From Oceanobacillus piezotolerans (lineage in GTDB: Bacteria; Bacillota; Bacilli; Bacillales; Amphibacillaceae), in NCBI RefSeq assembly GCF_003665065.1, contig NZ_RCHR01000001.1:372001-436000 (forward strand): 64,000 nt of DNA. Reading direction: 5' to 3'. Shown here piece by piece: positions 54,821 through 63,964 of this stretch. The position numbers and the translations under genes were made by a program. Numbering within the stretch: the stretch's first letter is position 1; every line of letters begins with the position of its first letter. The notes under the pieces were generated by a model that was not told where the DNA came from, searched no databases, and saw only the letters and a program-made list of their open reading frames with translations.

Positions 54821-55078
54821 ATGGCAAAACGAAAATGTTCATCAGAGAGGAAGTTGAAGGATGCTACTGACTGGGAAATGCGAGATCAAGAATATTATCA
54901 AAAGATAAAGGAAGTTTATCCCGAATTAATGGCATTAGAAAAGCCAGTTAGAATTACAAGTACATTATTTAGCAAACGATTAAATATATTCAACCTCTCA
55001 GTTAAAAGTTATGAGGAAAAATTGCCACAGACTTACAAGTTACTTAATGAAATTACAGAAACAGTTCAAGAGTTCTAA
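54821..55078 (+). CDS. Small hypothetical protein
   Basis: This 85-residue basic protein begins MAKRKCSSERKLKDATDWEM and has no membrane segment. ATG 54821 follows GGAAGAGGT with acceptable spacing. It lies between the nrdJ terminator and a 351-bp non-coding gap. I recognise no family. The codon use looks like that of the neighbours, so it is probably a real gene, but support is only moderate. Confidence 0.5.
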   Translation: MAKRKCSSERKLKDATDWEMRDQEYYQKIKEVYPELMALEKPVRITSTLFSKRLNIFNLSVKSYEEKLPQTYKLLNEITETVQEF

Positions 55079-55429
55079 TTCGACGTTGTTGCATAGTGAT
55101 AGATCGAAAGATTAAGGGAAACTTGTGCAATAGAAACTAAAAATTTTAAATATATAACCTTATTTAGAGGAGCAGACAGATATATAAATAAAGAATAGAG
55201 ATTTCAAAGTGTCTGACCTAATTGTATTAATCTTTGATCCGTAAAAGATCGTGGAATAATACAGTTAATAGGTTTTACTAAAATATTAAAAATCAATTGT
55301 GAAGAATTATACTTCAACCTAACAAGAGCTAATTTAAGGAAATAAGCTATAATTAAATGTGAAAACAGTATAAATTCCTTATTGCTAATTAGTAACTTGA
55401 TAATAAAATCAATATAGAGGTGGATTTAT
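55079..55429. other. Non-coding gap without recognised features
   Basis: This AT-rich stretch before the WYL regulator holds no open frame, RNA or clear hairpin that I can support. It should contain the regulator's promoter. Confidence 0.5.
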
Positions 55430-56392
55430 ATGCCTAAAATTGACAATTTACTAGCAATCCTATGGATGCTAAGTTCAGGTAAAAAGATTACTGCAAAACA
55501 AATCTCAGAAAAATTGGAGATGAATATAAGAACTGTGTATCGTTATATTGATACACTTTCAACAAGTGGTGTACCAATAATTTCAGACACAGGTCATAAC
55601 GGTGGATACACTTTAATGAACAATTTTATTGAAGCTCCTCTTTTTTTTGATTTTGAGGAGCAAACCTCACTATTTCACGCTGCTGTTTTTGCAGAAGAAG
55701 CCGGATATTATGGAGGTGAAGCACTAAATAGGGCTATTTCAAAACTAAGCAACTATTCGAATCAAGAGCAAGGAACAAAGATAAACAAACATTTTAATAG
55801 TCTTGAAGTAATAAGTCGATTAAGTTCCCCCTCACTGGTCCCTTTATTGAAGGAGTTGGAGATGTCCGTCACTGACAGGTACTCAGTTAAAATTCATTAC
55901 CCTAAGAGTGGCGAAAAGCAATTAAAGTATAGATTGCTCGACCCGTATAGAATTGTCTATTGGAATAATAAGTGGTATGTGATTGGATTTTGTCATCTTA
56001 GGAATGAGATTCGCAGTTTTAGAGTAGACCGAATTAAAAGCTTAATGCTAACTGAAAATAAATTTAATCGGGCAGAAAATTTTTCAGCAAGTGGCTTTTT
56101 TATGAAAAACCTTCTTCCAACTATAGAAGATAATGAAAGAATTACTTCTTTAGTTATTAATGGGGATAGAAGGACGTTAGATGATATTTGCCAACATTGG
56201 TTTTTAGGACATTATTTACAAGAACGGACTTTAAATCAAGCAGTATTTCTTCTTGAAAAAGATATGCTACATACATTTGTACCTTATTTACTTTTAGCGT
56301 ATGGTAAATCTATTCAAGTTATTGAGCCAATAAGTCTAAAGAAAAGACTTGTTGAAGTTTTGACTGATTTAATGAAATTTTATCAAGTATGA
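55430..56392 (+). CDS. WYL-domain HTH transcriptional regulator
   Basis: This 320-residue protein has an N-terminal HTH_11 domain (about 5-60: GKKITAKQISEKLEMNIRTV, YRYIDTLSTSGVPIIS), a WYL ligand-binding domain (about 140-215, with YRLLDPYRIVYWNNKWYVIG and RSFRVDRI) and a WCX C-terminal extension. Such regulators respond to small molecules or nucleic acid signals. ATG 55430 follows a GAGGTGG site. It lies 75 bp before a DJ-1/PfpI-type gene and may control it; a terminator-like hairpin separates them. Confidence 0.9.
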   Translation: MPKIDNLLAILWMLSSGKKITAKQISEKLEMNIRTVYRYIDTLSTSGVPIISDTGHNGGYTLMNNFIEAPLFFDFEEQTSLFHAAVFAEEAGYYGGEALNRAISKLSNYSNQEQGTKINKHFNSLEVISRLSSPSLVPLLKELEMSVTDRYSVKIHYPKSGEKQLKYRLLDPYRIVYWNNKWYVIGFCHLRNEIRSFRVDRIKSLMLTENKFNRAENFSASGFFMKNLLPTIEDNERITSLVINGDRRTLDDICQHWFLGHYLQERTLNQAVFLLEKDMLHTFVPYLLLAYGKSIQVIEPISLKKRLVEVLTDLMKFYQV

Positions 56393-56428
56393 AAACTTCC
56401 CTGACGGTAGTTGTCAGGGAAGTTTTAT
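56391..56428 (+). terminator. Terminator-like hairpin after the WYL gene
   Basis: AAAACTTCCCTGAC pairs with GTCAGGGAAGTTTT around a 7-nt loop. The tail is TATTATAA, so the strength is uncertain. Confidence 0.75.
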
Positions 56429-56467
56429 TATAATAGGATATATCAATTGGGATTGGAGTGTTATTAT

Positions 56468-57100
56468 ATGCACACAAAAAATGTTTATCTTTATGTATTT
56501 AATACAATGTCAGACTGGGAATATGGTTATTTAATTGCTGAACTAAACTCAGGAAGATATTTCAAAAAGGACTTAGCACCTTTAAAAGTAGTTACAGTAG
56601 GAGCTAATAAAGAAATCATTACAACGATGGGAGGTCTGAGCATAAAACCAGATACTTCTCTTGATGAATGTACTTTTGAGGGGAAAGATCTTTTAATCTT
56701 ACCGGGTGGGACTACTTGGAGAGAAGATATTCATCAACCTATCTTGGAAAGAATTGGCGAATCTTTAAGGCTTGGAACTATTGTTGCTGCAATTTGTGGT
56801 GCAACTGAGGGTCTCGCAAACATGGGATACCTAGATTCTAGAAAACATACAAGTAATGACTTAGAGTATATTAAAATGGTATGTCCTAATTATAATGGAG
56901 AAAAATTTTATGAGATTGGGCCTGCGGTATCTGATGCGAATTTAGTTACTGCATCAGGAGTAGCGCCTCTGGAATTTGCGATGGAAGTATTAAAAAAAAT
57001 AGATGTATTTACACAAGATACATTACATTCATGGTATAACTTAAATAAGACTCATAAACCTGAATACTTCTTTCAGTTAATGGATTCAATAAATGGATGA
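56468..57100 (+). CDS. DJ-1/PfpI family protein
   Basis: This 210-residue protein from ATG 56468 belongs to the DJ-1/PfpI superfamily. The nucleophilic Cys is in AAICGATEGLA (near 112), with the elbow motif expected for the fold, and an acidic Glu/Asp region near 20. It resembles YdeA-type glutamine amidotransferase-like proteins. A GGAG site lies about 10 nt upstream. Possible roles are glyoxalase III or stress-related chaperone activity; sequence alone does not decide. It forms a pair with the upstream WYL regulator. Confidence 0.88.
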   Translation: MHTKNVYLYVFNTMSDWEYGYLIAELNSGRYFKKDLAPLKVVTVGANKEIITTMGGLSIKPDTSLDECTFEGKDLLILPGGTTWREDIHQPILERIGESLRLGTIVAAICGATEGLANMGYLDSRKHTSNDLEYIKMVCPNYNGEKFYEIGPAVSDANLVTASGVAPLEFAMEVLKKIDVFTQDTLHSWYNLNKTHKPEYFFQLMDSING

Positions 57101-57115
57101 GCTATATAATTAGCT

Positions 57116-57262
57116 TTGTTAAAATTAGAACTGGTAAATAATTTCTTTGGTAATTATGATGGAACGATCCTCAAGCAAAAATGGCAGTTGCCTTATTTTG
57201 TTGATATGCGTGAACCGAGTAAATTGCCCATAGACAAAATAATAGAACTGCATTTGCTTTAA
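57116..57262 (+). pseudogene. Possible gene fragment
   Basis: An open frame of 48 codons (NNFFGNYDGTILKQKWQLPY region) ends at TAA 57260. It has protein-like composition, no ribosome binding site and no convincing start codon. I recognise no family. It may be a relic of a lost gene between the DJ-1 gene and mntR. Confidence 0.25.
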
Positions 57263-57678
57263 TCCTATGCAAACGGGTGCGTTAGTTGAAGATCGGATCT
57301 CGGAAAGTTATCAAACTTTTTTACAAAGGATGTTTAATGTATCACAAATAAAGACCCCGTTTTGATCAATCTTTTTTTTCAAAATAGGGTCTTTTGATTT
57401 CACGTAAAATGTGGGTTTGTGAGGTATTTTTGATCAAACTTTAATTCAAAGTAACACCAATGTGAAAACATAGGCTCTCTTTTTTATGTCCCGGCTTTCA
57501 TCTATACATAAATGTGAACCCTTTTAAGAGTATTACATCTGGTAATGGAATGCTCGATGGGATTCAACATGACCTACTGTATAGGTGAAAAGCTTGTTTC
57601 TCAACTAACTTTACGATATTCTTGAATAAGAAACAATTTTGCACAATATAAATATTTTTTCAAAGTGAGGGGTTCTTG
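57263..57678. other. Non-coding gap before mntR
   Basis: The only notable structure is a terminator-like hairpin at 57348-57396: AAAGACCCCGTTTTGA pairs with TCAAAATAGGGTCTTT around an AT-rich loop. I see no gene in this stretch. It should contain the mntR promoter. Confidence 0.5.
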
Positions 57679-58101
57679 TTGCCAACACCAAGTATGGAAG
57701 ACTATATTGAACAAATATATAAGTTAATTGAATCGAAAGGTTATGCTCGCGTTTCCGATATAGCTGAAGCTCTGGCTGTACATCCTTCATCTGTAACCAA
57801 AATGGTACAAAAATTAGATAAAGATGAATATTTACACTATGAAAAATACCGAGGCTTTATGTTAACAACAAAAGGAAAAAAAGTAGGCGAAAGATTAGTG
57901 TTTCGCCATGAATTATTAGAAGAATTTTTAACGATAATTGGAGTAGAAAAAGAAAATATTTATGAAGACGTAGAAGGAATAGAACATCACTTAAGCTGGA
58001 ATTCTATTGACCGAATTGGAGACTTAGTTAGTTATTTTAAGGATGACGAAAAAAGGCAATCAGATTTACGCGATATTCAGGAAGCATCAGCAGAAGAATA
58101 A
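57679..58101 (+). CDS. mntR: Manganese-responsive regulator MntR
   Basis: MntR is a DtxR-type repressor that shuts off manganese uptake genes when Mn2+ is sufficient. The 140-residue protein has the N-terminal winged helix ([20 protein letters not shown]) and the dimerisation/metal domain with ligands in [12 protein letters not shown] and [14 protein letters not shown] 57679 gives an N-terminus [16 protein letters not shown] like other MntR proteins; TTG 57676 is the alternative. The GAGGGG site fits 57679. In B. subtilis mntR (yqhN) precedes yqhO, as here. Confidence 0.96.
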   Translation: MPTPSMEDYIEQIYKLIESKGYARVSDIAEALAVHPSSVTKMVQKLDKDEYLHYEKYRGFMLTTKGKKVGERLVFRHELLEEFLTIIGVEKENIYEDVEGIEHHLSWNSIDRIGDLVSYFKDDEKRQSDLRDIQEASAEE

Positions 58102-58281
58102 GCATAAGATTCTGGGCTGGATATTTGGCTCTTAGGATGGAAGACATGCATGAGGCATATAGAAAGATATGGCGTGTCTTCAGTATTCTAGTCCTGATTT
58201 TTAACTTTTAATAAATATGATAGACAAGTTCTATTTTTCTCTCCTTCTTTTTACACTATATAGTAAGAAAGGGGAGTGTGA

Positions 58282-59175
58282 ATGAAAATAGATGCAGTGT
58301 TTTCTGGTGGTGGTGTGAAGGCTTTTGCATTTGTTGGCGTTTTAAGAAGCTTCGACGATCATAATTTAATTATAGAAAGAGTAGCTGGAACATCGGCAGG
58401 TGCTATTGTTGCATCCCTCATAGCTGCAGGTTACAGATCCCACGAAATGACAGAAATCATCGATAAACTGAATTTACAAGCTTTATTAGATCCCCCATGG
58501 CTAACAAGATATATACCCTTCAGTAAATGGTTATTCTTATACTTTCAATTAGGTATAAATAAAGGCGATAAACTAGAAAAATGGTTAAATCAATTGCTTG
58601 CAGAAAAGAATGTTAATACATTTAGTGATATTAAAGAAGGATATTTAAAGGTGGTTGTAAGTGATTTATCTCTGGGGAAGCTAGTTATCATACCAGATGA
58701 TTTAGAAAGAATCTATGGGATTAATCCAAACTACTTTCCAGTATCCAAAGCAGTACGGATGAGTGCAGGATTTCCTTATTTTTTTATGCCAAAAAAATTG
58801 CCTGGTAAAGGAGCCTATAAAAGTATTATGGTAGATGGGGGACTTTTAAGTAATTTTCCATTATGGATTTTTTCAAATGGGGATAAGCAAGAGAAACGTC
58901 CGGTTATAGGGGTTAAATTCACTGAAGATATTGAAAAACAGAATAGCCCTCATCAAATATCTAATGCGTTCGATATGTTTACCGCTTTGTTTGCTACCAT
59001 GAAACAAGCGCACGATGCTCGATATATTTCTAAGTCAGAAAAAAACAATATTATTATTGTACCCGTAGAAGGGATAGAAACGGTAAATTTCCATTTGGAC
59101 GATATAACTAAAGAGCAATTATACATTGTTGGCAGAGAACGTGCAGACCAATTTCTGCAATTTTGGCCTAAATAA
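58282..59175 (+). CDS. yqhO: Patatin-like phospholipase YqhO
   Basis: This 297-residue protein has a patatin catalytic domain: oxyanion loop SGGGVKAFAFVG (near 8-19), nucleophile elbow GTSAGAIVA (Ser near 38) and catalytic Asp in VDGGLLSNFP (near 191). Patatins hydrolyse lipid ester bonds. ATG 58282 follows an AAGGGGAGTG site. Substrate and role are unknown. It lies between mntR and yqhP as in B. subtilis. Confidence 0.93.
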   Translation: MKIDAVFSGGGVKAFAFVGVLRSFDDHNLIIERVAGTSAGAIVASLIAAGYRSHEMTEIIDKLNLQALLDPPWLTRYIPFSKWLFLYFQLGINKGDKLEKWLNQLLAEKNVNTFSDIKEGYLKVVVSDLSLGKLVIIPDDLERIYGINPNYFPVSKAVRMSAGFPYFFMPKKLPGKGAYKSIMVDGGLLSNFPLWIFSNGDKQEKRPVIGVKFTEDIEKQNSPHQISNAFDMFTALFATMKQAHDARYISKSEKNNIIIVPVEGIETVNFHLDDITKEQLYIVGRERADQFLQFWPK

Positions 59176-59208
59176 AAGACCGAGATCAAAAAGATGCTCG
59201 GTCTTTCC
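59173..59208. terminator. Bidirectional terminator between yqhO and yqhP
   Basis: AAAGACCGAG pairs with CTCGGTCTTT; A and T runs flank both sides. It overlaps the 3' end of yqhP. Confidence 0.85.
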
Positions 59209-59566
59209 TTTTGGTTTTATTACCTTCAATTACTCTAAGGTGATTGGTTGAACGTTTGGTACGTTTCTTTTTTATAGGGCTTGCTTGTTTTTTGTTGGTG
59301 GCAGATTTGAAGGAGACGGGTTTATCAGCTTTATATTTGGCTTTAGACTGGCGTACTGCCTTTTTATATTTCTTCATATCATTGGTAGAAGTTTTGCTTC
59401 TGGTCATCACGAAATAAATGATGGCAGCGATAACAACCCCAATACCAACCATAATTAAAATATTCTTGAAGAAGCCGCCTGGATTTGTGAAAAGCTGTGT
59501 AAATAAACCAACAATTGCAAATCCAATAATGACAAAAAATAATAATGAAAGTTTATTACGTGCCAT
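59186..59566 (-). CDS. yqhP: YqhP-like membrane protein (SA1362 family)
   Basis: This 126-residue protein has two hydrophobic segments (about 7-26 and 34-54) and a Lys/Arg/Ser-rich C-terminal tail. It fits the SA1362/YqhP family. The ATG at 59566 follows AGGAGGAGATTTC. It is convergent with yqhO. Function unknown. The yqhQ gene that follows in B. subtilis is not here. Confidence 0.85.
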   Translation of the reverse strand: MARNKLSLLFFVIIGFAIVGLFTQLFTNPGGFFKNILIMVGIGVVIAAIIYFVMTRSKTSTNDMKKYKKAVRQSKAKYKADKPVSFKSATNKKQASPIKKKRTKRSTNHLRVIEGNKTKRKDRASF

Positions 59567-59903
59567 CTGAAATCTCCTCCTATTGAAAAAGGTCTTATAT
59601 ATAGAATAATTTAAATTTATTCTCTTATATTATCTATACCGTTTTTCCTTGTTCCTTAAACATATAATTAAGCCTCATTTACCATTATTAAGATTTTTGC
59701 CTATTTATAACAATTTATTCAGTTTATGGGTATATTTTTATTAACACATATTTATGATTGTTAAAATTATCCTTTGTTTAGATATTAATTATAGCCTTAT
59801 TTAGTCTTTTTTTCTAGTCATTCTGAAGGTTAATTTTACCTATTCAGCCATTAGATGATTTATATCTTTCATATTGGAAATAATACTGCCTGAGGTGGTT
59901 AAA
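59567..59903. other. AT-rich gap between yqhP and yqhR
   Basis: This 337-bp stretch between divergent genes shows no open frame or RNA that I can support. It should hold the promoters of yqhP and yqhR. Confidence 0.5.
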
Positions 59904-60401
59904 ATGAAAGGAAATAAGAAACTAGAACAAAATAAACACATTGAAACATTACCTTTATTACCTAGGTCGCTCCTTACTGGATTTATTGGAGGGATCTTTT
60001 GGAGCACGATAGCGATCTTGATGTATTACTTTAATTTTTCTGAAGTTTCCCCTAGGTTGTTTATTCTAAGGTCCTGGCTTAAAGATGAATGGACGGATGG
60101 TTGGCTAGGTGATCTAGTATCGATTATCCTGGTTGGGCTCATATCCATTATTGTCGCACTTATCTACTATAGTACACTTAAAAAAGTGAATTCAATGTGG
60201 GCAGGGGTACTTTTTGGGATTGTCTTATGGTGTCTTATTTTTCTGTTATTTCAGCCGATCTTTAACAATATTCCTAGTTTTAGTGAATTACAACTAAATA
60301 CAATTGTCTCGACATTATGTTTGTATATATTATACGGTGCATTTATTGGTTACTCCATCTCTTATGACTATCATGATACACAGGTACGGGAAACCACGTA
60401 A
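59904..60401 (+). CDS. yqhR: YqhR membrane protein
   Basis: This 165-residue protein has four hydrophobic segments (about 20-42, 70-92, 97-120, 132-155). The sequence LPLLPRSLLTGFIGGIFWS and the SWLKDEWTDGWLGDLVSI loop match the YqhR family. ATG 59904 follows TGAGGTGG; the in-frame TTG at 59874 has no site. In B. subtilis yqhR precedes aroQ (yqhS) and yqhT; aroQ is missing here. Function unknown. Confidence 0.88.
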   Translation: MKGNKKLEQNKHIETLPLLPRSLLTGFIGGIFWSTIAILMYYFNFSEVSPRLFILRSWLKDEWTDGWLGDLVSIILVGLISIIVALIYYSTLKKVNSMWAGVLFGIVLWCLIFLLFQPIFNNIPSFSELQLNTIVSTLCLYILYGAFIGYSISYDYHDTQVRETT

Positions 60402-60631
60402 ATATGAATACTTCTATGTAGTTCGGAATGAAATGGAACAAGGCCTTTAAGGCAAATATGGAATGGATCGCTGTAAATCGTTATTCAAATGAAAGGTTTT
60501 ATGATAAACTAAAAAATAGTTAAAATTTAACAGAACGATTGAGTTCTAAGAAAAAAGTAATAGTTTAATTTAAAAAGAAAAAAGAGCGATTGTAATTTTG
60601 TCAATGTTTGTTGATAGAAGGGGATGTAAGC

Positions 60632-61693
60632 GTGGAAAAATTAGCTAAATTAAAAAACGCATTGAGCGAACATGAATTGGATGCGCTTTTAGTAACAAGT
60701 CCAATTAACCGTAGATATATAACAGGGTTTTCTGGAACTGCTGGAGTTGCTATTATCACTAATGAAGCAAACCGTTTTATTACCGATTTTCGATACACAG
60801 AACAAGCAACAGCTCAGGCTACCCATTTTGAGGTTATAGAACATAAGCAGCAAATAGAGCTAGAAATAAAAACACAACTAAAAGACTTAGGTGTAAAACG
60901 TGTAGGTTTTGAACAAGATTATGTTTCTTATAAAACTTATGAGTCATATAACAAATTGTTTGATGTTGAATTGGTTCCTGTTAGTGAATTAATTGAAGAT
61001 ATTCGTCTTATTAAGACAAGTGAAGAGCTTAGTATTCTAAAGCAAGCAGCAGAAATTGCTGATAATGCTTTTGAACATATTAAGTCTTTTATTAAACCTG
61101 GCGTAAAAGAGATTGAAATTTCCAATGAACTGGAGTTCTTTATGAGAAAGCAAGGTGCTACTGCATCCAGCTTTGATACAATAGTTGCATCAGGTGTTCG
61201 TTCAGCACTTCCTCACGGTGTTGCTACAAATAAAGTAATACAGTCAGGTGAACTAGTTACATTGGATTACGGTGCACTTTTTGATGGATATTGCTCTGAT
61301 ATTACTAGAACGGTTGCTGTTGGAGAAGTAAGTGAGGAGCTGAGAAATATCTATAATATTGTACTTGAGGCTAATATTCGAGGCTTAAATGGAATTAAAC
61401 CAGGTATGACTGGGAAAGAGGCCGATGCTTTAACTCGAGATTATATAAATGAGAAAGGTTATGGCAAATACTTTGGCCATTCCACCGGTCACGGCATCGG
61501 CTTAGAAGTACATGAAGGCCCAGGGTTATCCACTCGTTCGGACCAAACTTTAAAATCAGGAATGGTTGTCACTGTAGAACCAGGAATTTATATTGCTGGA
61601 TTAGGTGGGTGCAGAATAGAAGATGATATAGTTATTACGGAAAACGGTAATGAAAGACTTACATTTGCGCCGAAGGAATTTATCGAATTATAG
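60632..61693 (+). CDS. yqhT: M24 family Xaa-Pro peptidase YqhT
   Basis: This metallopeptidase cleaves an N-terminal residue before proline. From GTG 60632 (AAGGGG site, 8-nt spacing) it has 353 residues, the length of B. subtilis YqhT as I recall. A creatinase N-domain (about 3-125) precedes the pita-bread domain. Metal ligands are the Asp in VTLDYGALFDGYCSDITRT (near 210-222), the His in HSTGHGIGLEVHEGP (near 286) and Glu in VEPGIY and RIEDDIV. It lies upstream of efp, the usual order; EF-P acts on polyproline stretches, but a shared role is speculation. Confidence 0.95.
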   Translation: MEKLAKLKNALSEHELDALLVTSPINRRYITGFSGTAGVAIITNEANRFITDFRYTEQATAQATHFEVIEHKQQIELEIKTQLKDLGVKRVGFEQDYVSYKTYESYNKLFDVELVPVSELIEDIRLIKTSEELSILKQAAEIADNAFEHIKSFIKPGVKEIEISNELEFFMRKQGATASSFDTIVASGVRSALPHGVATNKVIQSGELVTLDYGALFDGYCSDITRTVAVGEVSEELRNIYNIVLEANIRGLNGIKPGMTGKEADALTRDYINEKGYGKYFGHSTGHGIGLEVHEGPGLSTRSDQTLKSGMVVTVEPGIYIAGLGGCRIEDDIVITENGNERLTFAPKEFIEL

Positions 61694-61829
61694 ATTGATT
61701 TATTACAGGTAAAGAGGTAACGACTCCCACATTAATTAGTTCATAGAAATAAAGTTGGATTGAGTTTGTAAGGGAGAAACGAAACCTCACCTTAGAGTGA
61801 TGTTTACTTATATTTTAGGAGGAATAGCA

Positions 61830-62387
61830 ATGATTTCAGTAAATGATTTTAAAACAGGATTAACAATTGAAGTAGATGGCGATATTATGCAAGTAATAGA
61901 ATTTCAACATGTAAAACCTGGAAAAGGTGCAGCATTTGTTCGGTCGAAGTTACGTAACTTAAGGAATGGAAATATCCAAGAAAAGACATTCCGTGGTGGA
62001 GAAAAAGTTGGTAAAGCACATATAGAAAACAAAAAGATGCAATATCTATATGCTTCAGGTAATGCACATGCATTTATGGATATGAATACTTACGAACAAA
62101 TTGAAATTCCAGCTGAACAAATCGAATACCAGTTGAAATTTATGAAAGAAAACATGGAAGTGAACGTTATTAGCTACGAAGGGGAGATTCTTGGTGTGGA
62201 TCTACCTAATAATGTTGAACTTGAGGTAATTGAGACAGAACCAGGAATTAAAGGAGATACGGCAAGTGGAGGTTCAAAGCCAGCTACAGTTGAAACTGGC
62301 CATGTAGTTCAAGTGCCATTTTTTGTCAATAAAGGAGATGTACTTGTTATTAATACATCAGATGGAAAATATGTATCTAGAGCTTAA
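61830..62387 (+). CDS. efp: Elongation factor P
   Basis: EF-P relieves ribosomes stalled at polyproline sequences. From ATG 61830 (AGGAGGA site) it has 185 residues, the usual length, with three beta-barrel domains. The loop at the tip of domain I reads [14 protein letters not shown] with the conserved Lys (near 32) that is modified in some bacteria. The C-terminal signature region [20 protein letters not shown] is clear. It lies between yqhT and spoIIIAA as in B. subtilis. Confidence 0.97.
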   Translation: MISVNDFKTGLTIEVDGDIMQVIEFQHVKPGKGAAFVRSKLRNLRNGNIQEKTFRGGEKVGKAHIENKKMQYLYASGNAHAFMDMNTYEQIEIPAEQIEYQLKFMKENMEVNVISYEGEILGVDLPNNVELEVIETEPGIKGDTASGGSKPATVETGHVVQVPFFVNKGDVLVINTSDGKYVSRA

Positions 62388-62403
62388 TAAGTAGAAATTC
62401 ATT

Positions 62404-62436
62404 AACAGTCCTTATTTATAAGGGCTGTTTTTTTAT
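62404..62436 (+). terminator. Intrinsic terminator after efp
   Basis: AACAGTCCTTA pairs with TAAGGGCTGTT, followed by seven T. Confidence 0.88.
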
Positions 62437-62514
62437 TTTGTGACAAGTCATAAAATACCAAAGGAATCATACATTTTACTATATAGCAATACTTATAAAA
62501 GAAAGGGAAGTTTT

Positions 62515-63498
62515 ATGGATGAGATTTTAAGAGTATTTCCTGTTGAATTGAGACAAGCTCTAGAATTGAAGATAAAGCAGCGCTGGACCGTGTTACAGGA
62601 GATTAGAATCCGCTTAAATAGACCGATTGAATTGAATTTTGATGAGAGTACAGAATGGATCTCAGGAATTCTTCCAACGAAGCAGGATGCATTATTCATA
62701 GTGAATCAACTAAGTGAATTCTCTTTATATCGGATGGCTGATGAGTTGCGACAAGGCTATATTACAATTGAAGGTGGACATCGTGTAGGCTTAGCTGGAA
62801 AGGTAAATACATTAGATGGTAACGTCAAAGCAATTGGACATATTACTTTTTTTAATATTCGTATTGCCAAACAAAGAATAGGAGCAGCCACACCAATTAT
62901 CCCCTATATATATAAAGGTAACTATCTGAATACACTTATTATTGGGCCGCCGCAGACAGGTAAGACAACCCTTATTCGCGATATTACACGGACTATGGCT
63001 TCCGGTTGGGGGAAGGTACGGGCTCAAAAAGTTGGAGTTATTGATGAAAGAAGCGAAATAGCTGCATCCATAAATGGAATACCACAGCATGATGTTGGTA
63101 GGCGAACGGATGTGCTGGATGCTTGTCCGAAAGCTGAAGGAATGATGATGATGATTCGTTCTATGTCCCCAGATGTACTCGTGGTGGATGAGATAGGAAG
63201 TAATGATGATGTTAAAGCGTTACAAGAAGTAATTCATGCGGGTGTCAAAGTAATTTGCTCAATCCATGGTTTTAGCTTGGAAGAAGTAAAAAGGCGACCT
63301 TCTCTGCAAATATTATTTAAGCAAAGAGTCTTTGAACGAATTATCGTTTTAGATAAAGCCAAAAAACCGGCATCTATTAATATATACAATCAAAGTGGGT
63401 TGGATATCTATAAAGAATCGAGGTGGAGCCCTTTTGAAATGGATCGGGGCACTTCTGTTTATCAGTATGACGACCTGGATGGGCTTCGAATGGAGTAA
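62515..63498 (+). CDS. spoIIIAA: Stage III sporulation protein AA
   Basis: SpoIIIAA is the cytoplasmic, GspE/PilB-like ATPase of the feeding channel that links mother cell and forespore. The 327-residue protein has Walker A GPPQTGKTT (near 145) and a Walker B-like region PDVLVVDEIG (near 222). ATG 62515 follows AAAGGGAAG; the frame is open further upstream (62440) but without a site. It is the first gene of the spoIIIA operon, transcribed in B. subtilis by sigma-E RNA polymerase. Confidence 0.95.
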   Translation: MDEILRVFPVELRQALELKIKQRWTVLQEIRIRLNRPIELNFDESTEWISGILPTKQDALFIVNQLSEFSLYRMADELRQGYITIEGGHRVGLAGKVNTLDGNVKAIGHITFFNIRIAKQRIGAATPIIPYIYKGNYLNTLIIGPPQTGKTTLIRDITRTMASGWGKVRAQKVGVIDERSEIAASINGIPQHDVGRRTDVLDACPKAEGMMMMIRSMSPDVLVVDEIGSNDDVKALQEVIHAGVKVICSIHGFSLEEVKRRPSLQILFKQRVFERIIVLDKAKKPASINIYNQSGLDIYKESRWSPFEMDRGTSVYQYDDLDGLRME

Positions 63499-63946
63499 CC
63501 GTTTAATGAATCGCCCGAAGCACATTAGACAATTAAAAAATGCACTGCAAATCTTAGAGGCAGAAATGATATACAGTCAATTACCACTAAAGGACGTTTT
63601 TTTCAGTATCTCTAAACAAATTCCAGAACCAAGTAAGTCATTCTTCAAAGAATTAGGAGAAAGCATTCAAGAACAACCACATCACTTTTATTCCTTTTGG
63701 ACAAGCAGTGTAGATAATCTCATAGTACGTTCTAGTCTCGGAAGCAATGAGAAAGAGATATTATATCAATTTGGCAGGACGATTGGCCAACATGATTATT
63801 ATCAACAACAAAAACAAATTCACCTTACCTTAAGCCATTTGGAGCGGGAGCTGGAAGAAGCCCGTGATAATCAATTTAAATACAGCAAAATGGCGAAAAG
63901 TTTAGGAATACTAGCAGGTTTATTTGTCGTATTGCTGCTCATCTAG
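63434..63946 (+). CDS. spoIIIAB: Stage III sporulation protein AB
   Basis: SpoIIIAB is a membrane component of the SpoIIIA channel complex, related to GspF. The likely start is TTG 63434, 6 nt after AGGTGGAG, giving 170 residues, which is close to the family length. It overlaps spoIIIAA by 65 bp. An N-terminal segment (about 4-20, WIGALLFISMTTWMGFEW) and a C-terminal one (about 152-170) cross the membrane. The block RPKHIRQLKNALQILEAEMI is a family hallmark. Confidence 0.93.
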   Translation: MKWIGALLFISMTTWMGFEWSNRLMNRPKHIRQLKNALQILEAEMIYSQLPLKDVFFSISKQIPEPSKSFFKELGESIQEQPHHFYSFWTSSVDNLIVRSSLGSNEKEILYQFGRTIGQHDYYQQQKQIHLTLSHLERELEEARDNQFKYSKMAKSLGILAGLFVVLLLI

Positions 63947-63964
63947 AAAGAAAGGAGTTAGTCC

